From assembly GCF_001543895.1 (NCBI RefSeq), contig NZ_JYIJ01000019.1:806001-870000 (forward strand): DNA of 64,000 nt. Reading direction: 5' to 3'. The DNA is from Carbonactinospora thermoautotrophica. Lineage in GTDB: Bacteria; Actinomycetota; Actinomycetes; Streptomycetales; Carbonactinosporaceae. This document shows, in pieces, positions 1 to 7,655 of this stretch. The translations under genes and the position numbers were made by a program. The notes below the pieces were generated by a model. It was not told the origin of the DNA and ran no database searches. It was given only the letters and a program-made list of their open reading frames with translations. Each line of letters starts with the position of its first letter. Positions within the stretch are counted from its first letter, which is position 1.

Positions 1-471
1 CCGTCGCAGGGCCCGACCGGCGCGGGCGGCACCATGCCGACCGCCGCGATCCGCCGCAGGATCAGGGGCCGCCGGCTTGCTCAGCCGGCCGAAGCCCCGC
101 CCACCCGCCGGGCGCGGCTCCGCCTCGCCAAGGTGGATCCGTGGTCGGTCATGAAGATCAGCTTCGTGCTGTCGATCGCGCTCGGCGTCGTGCTCCTCAT
201 CGCCACGGCCGTCTTGTGGGCGGTGCTCGACGTGCTCGGCGTGATCTCCGCCGTCAGCGAGGTCGTAGGCCAGATCACCGGATCGGACACCCAGGCTGGG
301 TTCAACCTGCAGAACTTCCTGTCGTTGCCTCGCGTCCTGGCGTTCACCGTCCTGGTCGCGATCATCGACGTCATCCTGATCACCGCCCTGGCGACGATCG
401 GAGCCTACCTCTACAACATGGCGGCTGACTTCGTCGGGGGGCTGGAGTTGACGCTGGCCGAGGACGAGTGA
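1..471 (+). CDS. DUF3566 membrane protein, 5' end outside window
   Basis: Small membrane protein that sits directly downstream of gyrA in actinobacteria; its biochemical role is not known. The conserved core begins at the PWSVMK stretch and holds two hydrophobic segments (SIALGVVLLIATAVLWAVL and VLAFTVLVAIIDVILITAL), and the protein ends GGLELTLAEDE, as family members do. The first ATG in the window is at 34, but the frame is open to base 1 and the family has a long low-complexity N-terminus, so the real start is probably upstream. tRNA-Ile follows, which is the usual order after gyrA. Confidence 0.85.
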   Translation, partial: PSQGPTGAGGTMPTAAIRRRIRGRRLAQPAEAPPTRRARLRLAKVDPWSVMKISFVLSIALGVVLLIATAVLWAVLDVLGVISAVSEVVGQITGSDTQAGFNLQNFLSLPRVLAFTVLVAIIDVILITALATIGAYLYNMAADFVGGLELTLAEDE

Positions 472-494
472 ACTCACAGCCGCCCCGATCCGGT

Positions 495-524
495 TTGGAT
501 GGCGGCGGCCGGGTACGGTAACCT
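495..524 (+). promoter_or_regulatory. putative promoter of tRNA-Ile
   Basis: TTGGAT at 495-500 and TAACCT at 519-524 are separated by 18 bases and lie 15 bases before the tRNA. The tRNA-Ala and tRNA-Leu genes in this window also have a TAnCCT hexamer 11-13 bases before the mature 5' end, which supports reading these as sigma-70-type -10 elements. Inference from spacing and similarity only. Confidence 0.4.
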
Positions 525-539
525 GCATTCGCAGCGTAG

Positions 540-616
540 GGGGCTATAGCTCAGTCGGTTAGAGCGCTTCCCTGATAAGGAAGAGGTCACTGGTTCAAGT
601 CCAGTTAGCCCCACCA
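540..616 (+). tRNA. tRNA-Ile (GAT)
   Basis: Folds as a cloverleaf. Acceptor arm GGGGCTA (540-546) pairs with TAGCCCC (606-612). The anticodon stem is 567-571 with 579-583, and the anticodon GAT is at 574-576. The 3' CCA is encoded at 614-616. It lies between DUF3566 and a terminator; in related genomes tRNA-Ile and tRNA-Ala are close together, but here they are separated by about 10 kb. Confidence 0.97.
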
Positions 617-625
617 AGCCAAAGA

Positions 626-655
626 CCCCGGAGCGGTTACGCTTCGGGGCTTTTT
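626..655 (+). terminator. intrinsic terminator of tRNA-Ile
   Basis: A 10-bp stem CCCCGGAGCG / CGCTTCGGGG with one G-T pair, a 4-base loop and a following CTTTTT run, starting 10 bases after the tRNA CCA end. Confidence 0.85.
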
Positions 656-1314
656 GGCGGCAGCGAAGCCACGGACGCCTCAGCAGGCTTTCGATCCGTC
701 CTTGCGTCAAATCGTCGTGGCCACGTCCGGGCTGGTGTGGTGCGTGAGGCGGTCACCGGTGATCCGGGGGCGAAGCCGATGCGATGATCGTTTGGGTGGT
801 TTCTTCTCGTCGTTGCCCGCGCCAGTGATGACGGCCAGACAGTTGTTGGCGAGGATGTCCAGGGCTGTATAGCGTGGTTCGGCCCATCCGTCGGTCTGCC
901 CGGCCAGATCATCGCCTCTCCTTCGAGGCTCCGTAGATGCCATCTCGAAGGATCACCGTGGTAGCCGTCCCACCTCACGACGCCGCCCTCGGGCCACAGC
1001 CCGACGCCGTACCCCACGCCGGTGGACGCCACTGTGCCGCTTGCCGTGCTCGAACCGTCAGGCGGCCCCGCGGTTCGGGGCGCTTACCGTCGGCCGGGCC
1101 GGCAGCGGGGTGCTGGACGGTTGACCAGCCGTACGGGCTTGCCGGGTCGCGCCGAGCTGTCGGCGACACCCGGACCTGCTCGGCGAGATCTCCCATGCCG
1201 GGCCGGAGCGGATCGGCTTCGGGCTACGTACGGCAAATAGTCCCTGAGTCTCCCGGAAGATCACCTGAAAGCGGTAATGTCCTCTGCGACCTGCACCGTC
1301 TCAGAGGGGGTTCC
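656..1314. other. about 660 bp without a recognisable gene
   Basis: Short overlapping open frames occur on both strands, but none has a convincing start or a family I recognise. A minus-strand frame around 710-1030 (residues such as GLWPEGGVVRWDGYHG) looks more protein-like than its neighbours and could be the remains of a decayed gene, but I cannot name it. Confidence 0.4.
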
Positions 1315-2679
1315 ATGTCGCATACTCGCGAGCGCCTCGGAGTCGTGCTCGCTGGTCTGGCTGGCGCCCTACTGACCGGACTGGGAGCGGCGACTCCGGT
1401 GTACGGGGCCGAAGAAGCCGTCGCCGCGTACGCGGGAACCGACAGCGGGCAGGAGGTCCGGCTGGCCGACGGCGAGCGCGTCTGGGCGGGGCTGCACCGG
1501 CTGGACCTGAGCGGTACGACGGCCCGGGCGTACTCGGCCGAGCCGGATGGCCCGGCACGGCCCGGGGTGCCGTACGGCGAGACCGATGAGACGGGGCTGG
1601 GCGATCACGCCCGCCGCATCGGCTGGATCGTGCGCAACAGCGTGCCGAACGTGAGCACGCAGCAGGTCGCCCGGCTGATCGGCAAGCCCGACGTCGATCC
1701 CCGTGACGCGACGGCCGCCGCGCAGGCCGCGATCTGGCACTTCAGCGACGACGTGGACCTGGACACGACCTCTGGCGCCAACCGGGAGGACGTGGTGCGC
1801 CTGTACCAGGCGTTCACGGACTCGCGGGTCAACGTGGGCGCGGGGCCGGCCGGTCCGGCGCTGGAGGTCACGCCCCGGCAGCTCAGCGGGGCGGCCGGGC
1901 TCCTGATAGGCGCCTGGGACGTGTTCACGAGCGCTGACCGGGTGGACGTGACCCTGCGGGGCGCGCCCGAGGGGACCCAGTTGCTCGATGAGGAGCACCA
2001 GCCGGTCCCGGGCAACCAGGCCAGGGCCGAGAACGGCGCCTACTTCTTCGTCCGGGTCCCGGCGGACGCGCCGGCCGGCGAGGCGACCCTCGTGGCCGAA
2101 GGGGTCGCGCCGCTGAGTGTCGGCCAGGTGTTCACGGCGACGGACCCGGCGCGTCCCGGCCAGGCGCTGGTCCTCGCCGAGAGCGTGACCGGCCGGATGC
2201 GCAGCCAAGCCAAGGTGAGGTGGACGGCCGCGACCGCGCAGCCGAGCGCGTACGTGTACCTGGACTGCCCCCGACACCAGCTGCGGGTGTTCCTGCGCAA
2301 CCGGGGTGCGGCGCCGGCCAGGATGACGGTGAACGGTCAGCCGTACCTCGTGGCCGGTCTGAAGGAGCAGTTGGTCCGGCTGCCCTCCCCGCAGGCGGGG
2401 CGGTACCGGGTCCAGGTAGCCGGCCCGGGCGGGTACGCGAGGACGTTCACCGACGCGGTCACGTGCATGACCGACACCCCCAGCCCGCTCTCCAGGATCA
2501 CCACCCCGGCGCCGCATCCTGCCCCCACGCCCTCGGCGATGCCGGTAGCGGCTCTCCGTCACCAGTCTGGCGGCCTGGCGCGGACCGGCGCGGACACCCT
2601 GCCGTGGTTGGTGGGTGGCGGTGTCGCGCTGCTGGTGGGTGGCGCCGTGGTCGCGTTCCTGACTCGCCGACGCGGGTGA
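1315..2679 (+). CDS. TQXA-type thioester-domain surface protein with LAxTG sorting signal
   Basis: Predicted 454-residue wall-anchored protein. The start is the ATG at 1315 behind GAGGGGG, because a signal peptide (MSHTRERLGVVLAGLAGALL, then Ala-rich) begins there; the frame is open further upstream without a better start. Residues about 55-145 match the thioester (TQXA) adhesin domain: an AY.. strand, SVPNVS, and AAAQAAIWHFSD. In active members a Cys after AY forms an internal thioester with the Gln of TQxA; here the Cys position is Ser (AYSAEP, codon TCG), so the bond should not form. The C-terminus has LARTG, a hydrophobic segment and RRRG, the layout of a class E sortase substrate. A sortase of that class is encoded at 17059. 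Confidence 0.85.
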   Translation: MSHTRERLGVVLAGLAGALLTGLGAATPVYGAEEAVAAYAGTDSGQEVRLADGERVWAGLHRLDLSGTTARAYSAEPDGPARPGVPYGETDETGLGDHARRIGWIVRNSVPNVSTQQVARLIGKPDVDPRDATAAAQAAIWHFSDDVDLDTTSGANREDVVRLYQAFTDSRVNVGAGPAGPALEVTPRQLSGAAGLLIGAWDVFTSADRVDVTLRGAPEGTQLLDEEHQPVPGNQARAENGAYFFVRVPADAPAGEATLVAEGVAPLSVGQVFTATDPARPGQALVLAESVTGRMRSQAKVRWTAATAQPSAYVYLDCPRHQLRVFLRNRGAAPARMTVNGQPYLVAGLKEQLVRLPSPQAGRYRVQVAGPGGYARTFTDAVTCMTDTPSPLSRITTPAPHPAPTPSAMPVAALRHQSGGLARTGADTLPWLVGGGVALLVGGAVVAFLTRRRG

Positions 2680-3042
2680 TCAGCGGATCGGCTGGGCGGC
2701 CTCGGTACCGCACGGCCGCTGCGATGTCTGGGACGTAGGCCGGCGGTGCTCGGACCGGCTCGACGCCGGGCAGGCGGCGACCAGCCGCTCCGCTGGTTGG
2801 GTGAAGCGGGGCTGGTCGCCGCGGACATCGCCGGCTGCGTCGCCTATGCGGTGACACGGCCCCCACGTGGACGCCGACCTGCCCGTCATCCGGCCTCGTG
2901 CCCAGGCCGGGCAGCATGAGGTGCGCTGCGAGCCGTGATGTGCGTCCGTGGCGCTACCCCTGTGTTACGGTTCATCCCAGGGGAGGCTGTTTGCGCGGGC
3001 TCCCCGGATAGGCCGACAAGCGACCCAGCCGAGAGGGTGGCG
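2680..3042. other. 360-bp intergenic region upstream of the DLW-39 gene
   Basis: No gene recognised. Short open frames exist on both strands but lack a ribosome-binding site and family resemblance. The promoter of the downstream small gene presumably lies in the last 100 bp, but I see no clear -35/-10 pair. Confidence 0.35.
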
Positions 3043-3183
3043 GTGTTGAAAAAGCTTTTCTTGATCGCGCTCGCTGCGGTTGGCGGGTTCCTGATCTATC
3101 GCCAAATCCAGGCGGACCGTGCCGAGCAGGACCTCTGGACCGCCGCCACGGACCCGGTGACGCCGGCGCCGGATCTGCGCTGA
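3043..3183 (+). CDS. DLW-39 family small protein
   Basis: A 46-residue protein of a small actinobacterial family named for a conserved Asp-Leu-Trp motif, seen here as EQDLWTAATD. An N-terminal hydrophobic helix (LFLIALAAVGGFLIYR) suggests a single membrane anchor. I chose the GTG at 3043 because GAGAGG lies 6 bases upstream; the TTG at 3046 is the alternative. A terminator follows at once. The role of the family is unknown; its place near gyrA and the tRNAs is conserved. Confidence 0.8.
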   Translation: MLKKLFLIALAAVGGFLIYRQIQADRAEQDLWTAATDPVTPAPDLR

Positions 3184-3206
3184 GCCAAGGCAGAGCGAGT
3201 ATGGAC

Positions 3207-3230
3207 AGCGGCCCTGCGGGGCCGCTTTTC
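3207..3230 (+). terminator. intrinsic terminator after the DLW-39 gene
   Basis: Perfect 8-bp stem AGCGGCCC / GGGCCGCT with loop TGCG, followed by TTTC. Confidence 0.8.
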
Positions 3231-3290
3231 TTGTCCGCCGGCTGCCGTATGTTGTACGGCTTGTACGGCGCAGGCAACGGAGGGGAGCCG

Positions 3291-4499
3291 ATGAGACGTG
3301 CGCTGGTCGGCACGACACTGGGTCTGCTGCTGACCGGGTGGGCCGCCGCGCCCGTCGCCGCGCTGGAGGTGCCGGACGGGGCGCGCGAGGTTCGGGGCTC
3401 GACGACCCAGGCGGACGCGCCCTCACTCATCCCGGGTGAGAGCGTGGACGAGATCGCCGGTGGCGAGACCAAGTGGTACCGGCTGGAGCCGAACCCGAAG
3501 CTGAACCTGTACTTGGCCGTGTCGATGGGTCGCCACCCGGACGGCCAGTTCGACGGTGACAAGCTGGAGGCGCAGCTGCGCAGCACGGCTGACGAGTCCT
3601 GCGCCTCCGACAGCGACGGCATCCAGTACGGGGAGAGCACCCGACCGCTGTTCGCCAACGTCTCCCGGGTGGTGGATGAGGAGGAGAGCGGCAGCTGCGT
3701 CGACGGCGATCTGCTCCTCGGCGTGACCCGCACGGAGAAGGGTGACCCTGCCCCGCAGCCGCTGCGCATCCTGTACGTTGCCGAGCCGGGCTTGGTAGAG
3801 GGCGCCCCCACCCCGTCCCCGGCGCCGACCGAGCCGTTGCCCGTGCTGCCGGACGGCGAGCCGGAGCGGATCGAGGGCGGGCTGGATCTCGTGGCCGCGC
3901 CGCGCCTGGAGAGCGGGGTATACGCGGATGTCCTCAAGCCGGGTGAGACCCGCTACTACCGGGTGCCCCTCGGCTGGGGTCAGCGGCTGGCGTACGAGGT
4001 GCGGATCAACGACGTGAAGCCCCGGGAAGCCGCGTCCGCGGAGGTGAAGACCCTGGTGCTCGGGCCGCTGCACGGGGAGGTCGAGGTGGCGGCGGACGGG
4101 AAGACGTCGCACTACTGGGATGGCGAGCTGGTGGCGCTGCGCAACGGCACGCCCGCGGTGGAGTGGGGCAACCGCACCGACGACGCCTTGGCTGAGGCCA
4201 GCCTGCCGGGCTACTACTTCATCGCGGTCTCGTTGGACAAGGATGCGGAGAAGCTCGCCCCGAACGGGGTGAAAACCCAGCTCAAGGTACGGGTGGTCGG
4301 CGAGGAACACCGAGGGCCGCGGTACCAGGAGGTCGAGGGCGCCGGGGGCGTGGAGGCGCCCCGGCCCGGTCTGCGGATCGCGGGCGTCCCGGCGCGTTCC
4401 TTCCTGGGCGTGGCGTTCCTCGGCGTGGGCGCGGCGCTCACCGGCGGCGGGGTGTGGCAGTTGGTCCGTATCCGGGGCCGCCGTGTCGTGGCCCCCTGA
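3291..4499 (+). CDS. exported membrane-anchored protein of unknown function
   Basis: 402 residues. The start is the ATG at 3291 behind GGAGGGGA. An earlier in-frame ATG at 3201 overlaps the terminator hairpin and has no ribosome site. Signal peptide MRRALVGTTLGLLLTGWAAAPVAA. Two similar extracellular modules follow, each with a signature near GE(T/S)..(W/Y)YR (ETKWYRLEPN and ETRYYRVPLGWGQRLAY), split by a Pro/Thr-rich linker near residue 180. The C-terminus is a transmembrane segment with a short basic tail and no sortase motif. The GQRLAY module resembles Streptomyces exported proteins of unknown function. It probably lies on the outer face of the membrane; I cannot assign an activity. Confidence 0.8.
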   Translation: MRRALVGTTLGLLLTGWAAAPVAALEVPDGAREVRGSTTQADAPSLIPGESVDEIAGGETKWYRLEPNPKLNLYLAVSMGRHPDGQFDGDKLEAQLRSTADESCASDSDGIQYGESTRPLFANVSRVVDEEESGSCVDGDLLLGVTRTEKGDPAPQPLRILYVAEPGLVEGAPTPSPAPTEPLPVLPDGEPERIEGGLDLVAAPRLESGVYADVLKPGETRYYRVPLGWGQRLAYEVRINDVKPREAASAEVKTLVLGPLHGEVEVAADGKTSHYWDGELVALRNGTPAVEWGNRTDDALAEASLPGYYFIAVSLDKDAEKLAPNGVKTQLKVRVVGEEHRGPRYQEVEGAGGVEAPRPGLRIAGVPARSFLGVAFLGVGAALTGGGVWQLVRIRGRRVVAP

Positions 4500-4657
4500 G
4501 CGATTGGCCGGTTGGGGCCCGGTGGTTTTCCACAAGGTGCGAGTTATCCACAGTTACCCCGGGGCACCGACCTTGTGAATTGGTGAAATGAGAGGATGGG
4601 GGTGGGTTCGCCCCCCGGGAGGGCGGGGGCTGTCTATATCTCCGGGTACGCCCGCCC

Positions 4658-5095
4658 TCAGCCGACCAGCAGGAACAGACCGATCAGCATCAGCACGACG
4701 CCGCTGGCTGTCATCCATGTGCCGGGGGTGCTGAGCGGCCCGGTCGGCCTGGGGTCGTTCCTCTGGGGCAGGGCCGGGGGCTGCCAGGGGTGGCCGGCCC
4801 GCTGGGCGTCCCACGACGGGACGTGGGACGGCTGCGGGGTGAGTGGGGCGGCAACCGGCGTGATCCCGGTCGCCATCGGCGGCGGGACCGTCTCGCCAGG
4901 GGCGCGGCTCAGGGCGACGGTCGGGGAGTGCGTGGACATTTCAGCGGTCGCTTCCACGACGCCAGAAGCGACCGGCGTGAGCGGCCCGTCCGGGCCGAAC
5001 CCCTCGGGCAGCGGGCCGATCCGGTCGGGTACCTCGACGACACCGGCATCGAACCGCGCCAGTACCTGCGGCGGTACGGCGGCCATCGCCTGGGC
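4658..5095 (-). pseudogene. serine/threonine kinase, C-terminal fragment (cut by IS elements)
   Basis: The last 145 codons of a kinase gene whose N-terminal part lies at 9938-10705. The fragment reads AQAMAAVPPQVLARFD at the junction, then a conserved IGPLPEGFGP motif, a Pro/Thr-rich linker, and a final hydrophobic segment (TWMTASGVVLMLIGLFLLVG) that would anchor the kinase in the membrane. Joining CTA (Leu) at the end of the N-terminal fragment to GCC (Ala) here restores one 401-codon frame with no missing base. The only start in the fragment (ATG at 5086) has no clear ribosome site, so it is probably untranslated. Confidence 0.9.
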
Positions 5096-5153
5096 TAGAC
5101 GAGTAGTTCCGATGTGATCAGTGGTCCCTACTTTTTGGTCTGTCCGGGCCAGT

Positions 5154-5299
5154 CGTCAGGTTCGGGCGCCCTGGAAGTGCCGGGTGTGGCTTTTAGTGGT
5201 CTGCCGTCCATGGCTTCCTACGGCTGGCCGCCCGGCTCTTCGCCACGGCCCGGCCGCTGATTGAGAGTTGCGGGTTGATCGCTGTGTAGGGACCTGACG
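5154..5299 (+). ncRNA. candidate bridge RNA of the IS110 element
   Basis: Established for IS110-group elements (2024 work on IS621): the non-coding end upstream of the recombinase makes a structured RNA that base-pairs with donor and target. Here the 5' non-coding end of the element is present, and an 8-bp perfect inverted repeat CGTCAGGT (5154-5161) / ACCTGACG (5292-5299) could close a 146-nt domain just before the recombinase gene. The boundaries and internal loops are my inference; no covariance test was possible. Confidence 0.4.
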
Positions 5300-5346
5300 G
5301 CGAGGTCGTGCGTGGGGCAGGTGGATCACGGACTGGGAGGGGACGG

Positions 5347-6537
5347 GTGGAGCGGGTGTGGGCCGGCGTGGACATCGGGAAGGGCCATCATCACGCGGTG
5401 GTGGTCGACGCCGAAGGGACGCGGCTGCTGTCCCGGCGAGTGCCTAACGAGGAGCCGGCGCTGCTGGATCTGCTCGCTGAGGTGCTGGCGCTGGCAGAGG
5501 AAGTCACCTGGGCGGTCGATCTCACCAGTAGTGAGGCCGCGCTGCTGCTGGCCCTGCTGTTCGATCACAACCAGCGTGTCGTCTACGTGCCTGGCATGGC
5601 CGTGAACCGGGTCGCCGGTTCCTACCGTGGCGAGGGCAAGACCGACGCCAAGGACGCCTATGTCATCGCCGACACCGCCCGCATGCGCCGGGACCTGCAC
5701 GCGGTGCGCGCCGATGATGAGCTGGTCGTTGAGCTGCGGCTGCTCACCGCGTGGCGGGCTGACCTGGTCGCGGACCGCACCCGCATCGTCAACCGGCTGC
5801 GTGTTCAGCTTGTTGCCGTCTTCCCGGGGCTGGAACGCGTCCTGGACCTGACCAATCGAGGTCCGCTGGTGCTGTTGACCGGTTACCAGACCCCAGCTGT
5901 GATCCGTCGCACCGGCAGAAAGCGGTTGGAGGCCTGGCTGCGGAACCGGAAGGTCCGCGGTGCCGCGGACCTGGCCGACCGCGTGGTGGAGGCCGCGCAT
6001 GCCCAGCACATCACCTTGCCCGGAGAGAAGCTGACGGCCCGCCTGGTGGCCCGGCTCGCGAGGGAGGTGATGGACCTCGATGAGCAGATCGCCGAGATCG
6101 ACGCACTCATCGAGGAGCGGTTCCGCCGGCATCACCACGCCGAAGTGATCAGCAGCCTGCCCGGCATCGGTGTCCTGCTGGGGGCGGAGTTCCTCGCCGC
6201 CACCGGCGGCGACCTGGCCGTCTTCGACTCCGCTGACCACCTGGCCAGCCTCGCCGGCGTGGCCCCCGTCCCCCGCGACTCAGGCAAACGCACCGGGAAC
6301 CTGCACCGGCCCAAGCGATACAGCCGCAGCCTGCAGCGGGTCTTCTACACCTCCGCGCTGATCAGCATCCGCTGCTGCCCGGCCTCCCGCGCCTTCTACG
6401 ATCGCAAGCGCGCTGAGGGTAAACGTCACACCCAGGCCGTGCTCGCCCTGGCCCGCAGACGGGTCAACGTCCTGTGGGCCCTGCTCCGCGACGGGCGTTG
6501 CTACCAGACCACACCACCGGCGCCCGCAGCGGCTTGA
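5347..6537 (+). CDS. IS110-family recombinase (transposase)
   Basis: 396-residue DEDD-type recombinase. The N-terminal RuvC-like domain begins VWAGVDIGKGHHHAVVVD with the first catalytic Asp, and KTDAKDAYVIAD supplies later acidic residues. The C-terminal Tnp_20 domain has SSLPGIGVLLGAEFLAATGG and PRDSGKRTG, whose Ser may be the conserved nucleophile. GTG at 5347 follows GGGAGGGG; the frame extends upstream to 5308 without a better site. The gene appears intact, so the element may still be active. It lies opposite to the IS982 transposase. Confidence 0.93.
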   Translation: MERVWAGVDIGKGHHHAVVVDAEGTRLLSRRVPNEEPALLDLLAEVLALAEEVTWAVDLTSSEAALLLALLFDHNQRVVYVPGMAVNRVAGSYRGEGKTDAKDAYVIADTARMRRDLHAVRADDELVVELRLLTAWRADLVADRTRIVNRLRVQLVAVFPGLERVLDLTNRGPLVLLTGYQTPAVIRRTGRKRLEAWLRNRKVRGAADLADRVVEAAHAQHITLPGEKLTARLVARLAREVMDLDEQIAEIDALIEERFRRHHHAEVISSLPGIGVLLGAEFLAATGGDLAVFDSADHLASLAGVAPVPRDSGKRTGNLHRPKRYSRSLQRVFYTSALISIRCCPASRAFYDRKRAEGKRHTQAVLALARRRVNVLWALLRDGRCYQTTPPAPAAA

Positions 6538-6545
6538 CAACGTTA

Positions 6546-7439
6546 TTAAGAGTCGTAGGCGATCAGTGACCTGGCGGTGGGCGCGCCGATCGTGTGGTTG
6601 TGCCAGATCGCGGCGGCCATCGCCAGGATCCGCTGCGCGACCCGGACGGCGACGCCCTCGAAGGTCCGACCACCGTGCTGCTCCAGGTCGAGCTGGCCCT
6701 TGAGGGTGTCGTTCACCGACTCGATGAGCTGCCGGACGGACTTGAGCAGCGGCTCGCCGGGCCGGCGCTTCTCGCGCTTGAAGGACGGCCGCAGCAGCGT
6801 GATCCCGCGTGCCGCCAGGTCTGCTTCGAACTCGGCGGAGGCGAAGCCCTTGTCGGCGATCAGCAGCAGGCCGGGCCGGTCGCGGGCCAGGTGCGGCTCG
6901 CGGTCGAGCATCGCGGTCAGCACCTCGCGCTCGTCGATCTTCGGGCTGGCCAGCGCCCACAGGATCGGCATCCCAGCCGGGGTGCAGACCAGGAACAGCC
7001 GCAGGCCCCAGTACCAGCGGCTGTGCGAGCGGCAGTAGCCGTAGCCGGCCCAGCCGGCGAGATCTGAACGTTTGACCGTGGGCCGGGAGCGCCCGCACTC
7101 CACGGCGGTGGAGTCGGTGATCCACACGGTGTCGAACCAGAAGGCGCTGTCGACGGCCAGTTCCCGGATCACCCGCTTGACCAGGGGCAGCGCCGCCCGC
7201 AGCCGCTTGTTGTAGCCGGGGCGTTGCGGCAGGTAGGGGAACATCCCGGTCAGGTGCGCGTGAGCGAAGCGCAGCCAGCGGGCCTCGGAGTGGAAGCCGA
7301 GCAGGGCTTGGGCCACGGCCAGGCAGACGAGTTCGGAGTCCGTCAGGCGCGGTGGTCTGCCGAGCCATCGGGTTCCTCCTATCTCGTCGTCGATCTTCAC
7401 GTACAGTGCGGTGATGAGGGTCTCCAGGTCGGTCGGCAC
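6546..7439 (-). CDS. IS982-family transposase
   Basis: 297-residue DDE transposase that looks full length, from LYVKIDDEIG to SLIAYDS. Candidate catalytic residues: Asp in WITDSTAVE, Asp in LLLIADKGF, and Glu in QLIESVNDTLKG. LTDSELVCLAVAQ and RPGYNKRLRAALPLVKRVI are typical of actinobacterial IS982 members. The start is the GTG at 7439, about 44 bp inside the right terminal repeat. The IS110-type insertion lies beyond the stop codon, so the gene is not disrupted. Confidence 0.93.
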   Translation of the reverse strand: MPTDLETLITALYVKIDDEIGGTRWLGRPPRLTDSELVCLAVAQALLGFHSEARWLRFAHAHLTGMFPYLPQRPGYNKRLRAALPLVKRVIRELAVDSAFWFDTVWITDSTAVECGRSRPTVKRSDLAGWAGYGYCRSHSRWYWGLRLFLVCTPAGMPILWALASPKIDEREVLTAMLDREPHLARDRPGLLLIADKGFASAEFEADLAARGITLLRPSFKREKRRPGEPLLKSVRQLIESVNDTLKGQLDLEQHGGRTFEGVAVRVAQRILAMAAAIWHNHTIGAPTARSLIAYDS

Positions 7440-7559
7440 AACCAGATCTTGGAGGCCCTCGCCACGTTCGCGGGCCCAAACTTCGGAACTACTCGTCTAA
7501 AGGCTGTCACGTAACTGGTCTTCTGGGTTGCGTGCGATGCTGGCCGGCGCCTGCTCCGA

Positions 7560-7655
7560 TCAACCAGTGAGGGCGAGGTTGTGCAGGAAGGCGATGCCGG
7601 CGGCGGTGTCGCGCAGGGTATGGGCCTTGCGCCGGTAATCGCGCAGGATCTTCCA
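7560..7655 (-). pseudogene. IS5-family transposase, C-terminal fragment
   Basis: Encodes WKILRDYRRKAHTLRD...FLHNLALTG and a stop, the expected C-terminus of the DDE_Tnp_4-type transposase whose N-terminal part is at 9188-9913. The TGG AAG codons at the junction are the 6-bp target duplication of the inserted element. Removing that element joins ARMKCW directly to KILRD in frame. Confidence 0.88.

Larger units (their letters stand above)
5113..6545 (+). mobile_element. IS110-family element inside the IS982 element (ends approximate)
   Basis: The DNA between the left IS982 repeat and the IS982 transposase stop codon is an IS110-type recombinase gene with about 200 bp of non-coding DNA before it and almost none after it. 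That is the layout of the IS110 group, which has no terminal inverted repeats and whose long non-coding end encodes the bridge RNA. I cannot place the exact ends without an empty IS982 copy for comparison. Confidence 0.7.
5099..7496 (-). mobile_element. IS982-family element, interrupted by an IS110-type element
   Basis: Terminal inverted repeats ACGAGTAGTTCCGA are perfect at 5099-5112 and 7483-7496. The left target copy CTAG is at 5095-5098; the right copy is CTA at 7497-7499 plus G at 9940, because a later IS5-type element split it. Without the IS110 insert the element would be about 1 kb, normal for IS982. It carries the transposase gene at 6546-7439. Confidence 0.88.

Noticed and set aside
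637-1032. minus-strand ORF near 1 kb as a transposase remnant
   Set aside because: Some segments look protein-like, but no terminal repeat, DDE motif or family match could be shown.
5113-5346. short plus-strand frame at 5312 as a gene upstream of the recombinase
   Set aside because: It is an alternative frame of the recombinase start region; the stretch fits a non-coding element end better.
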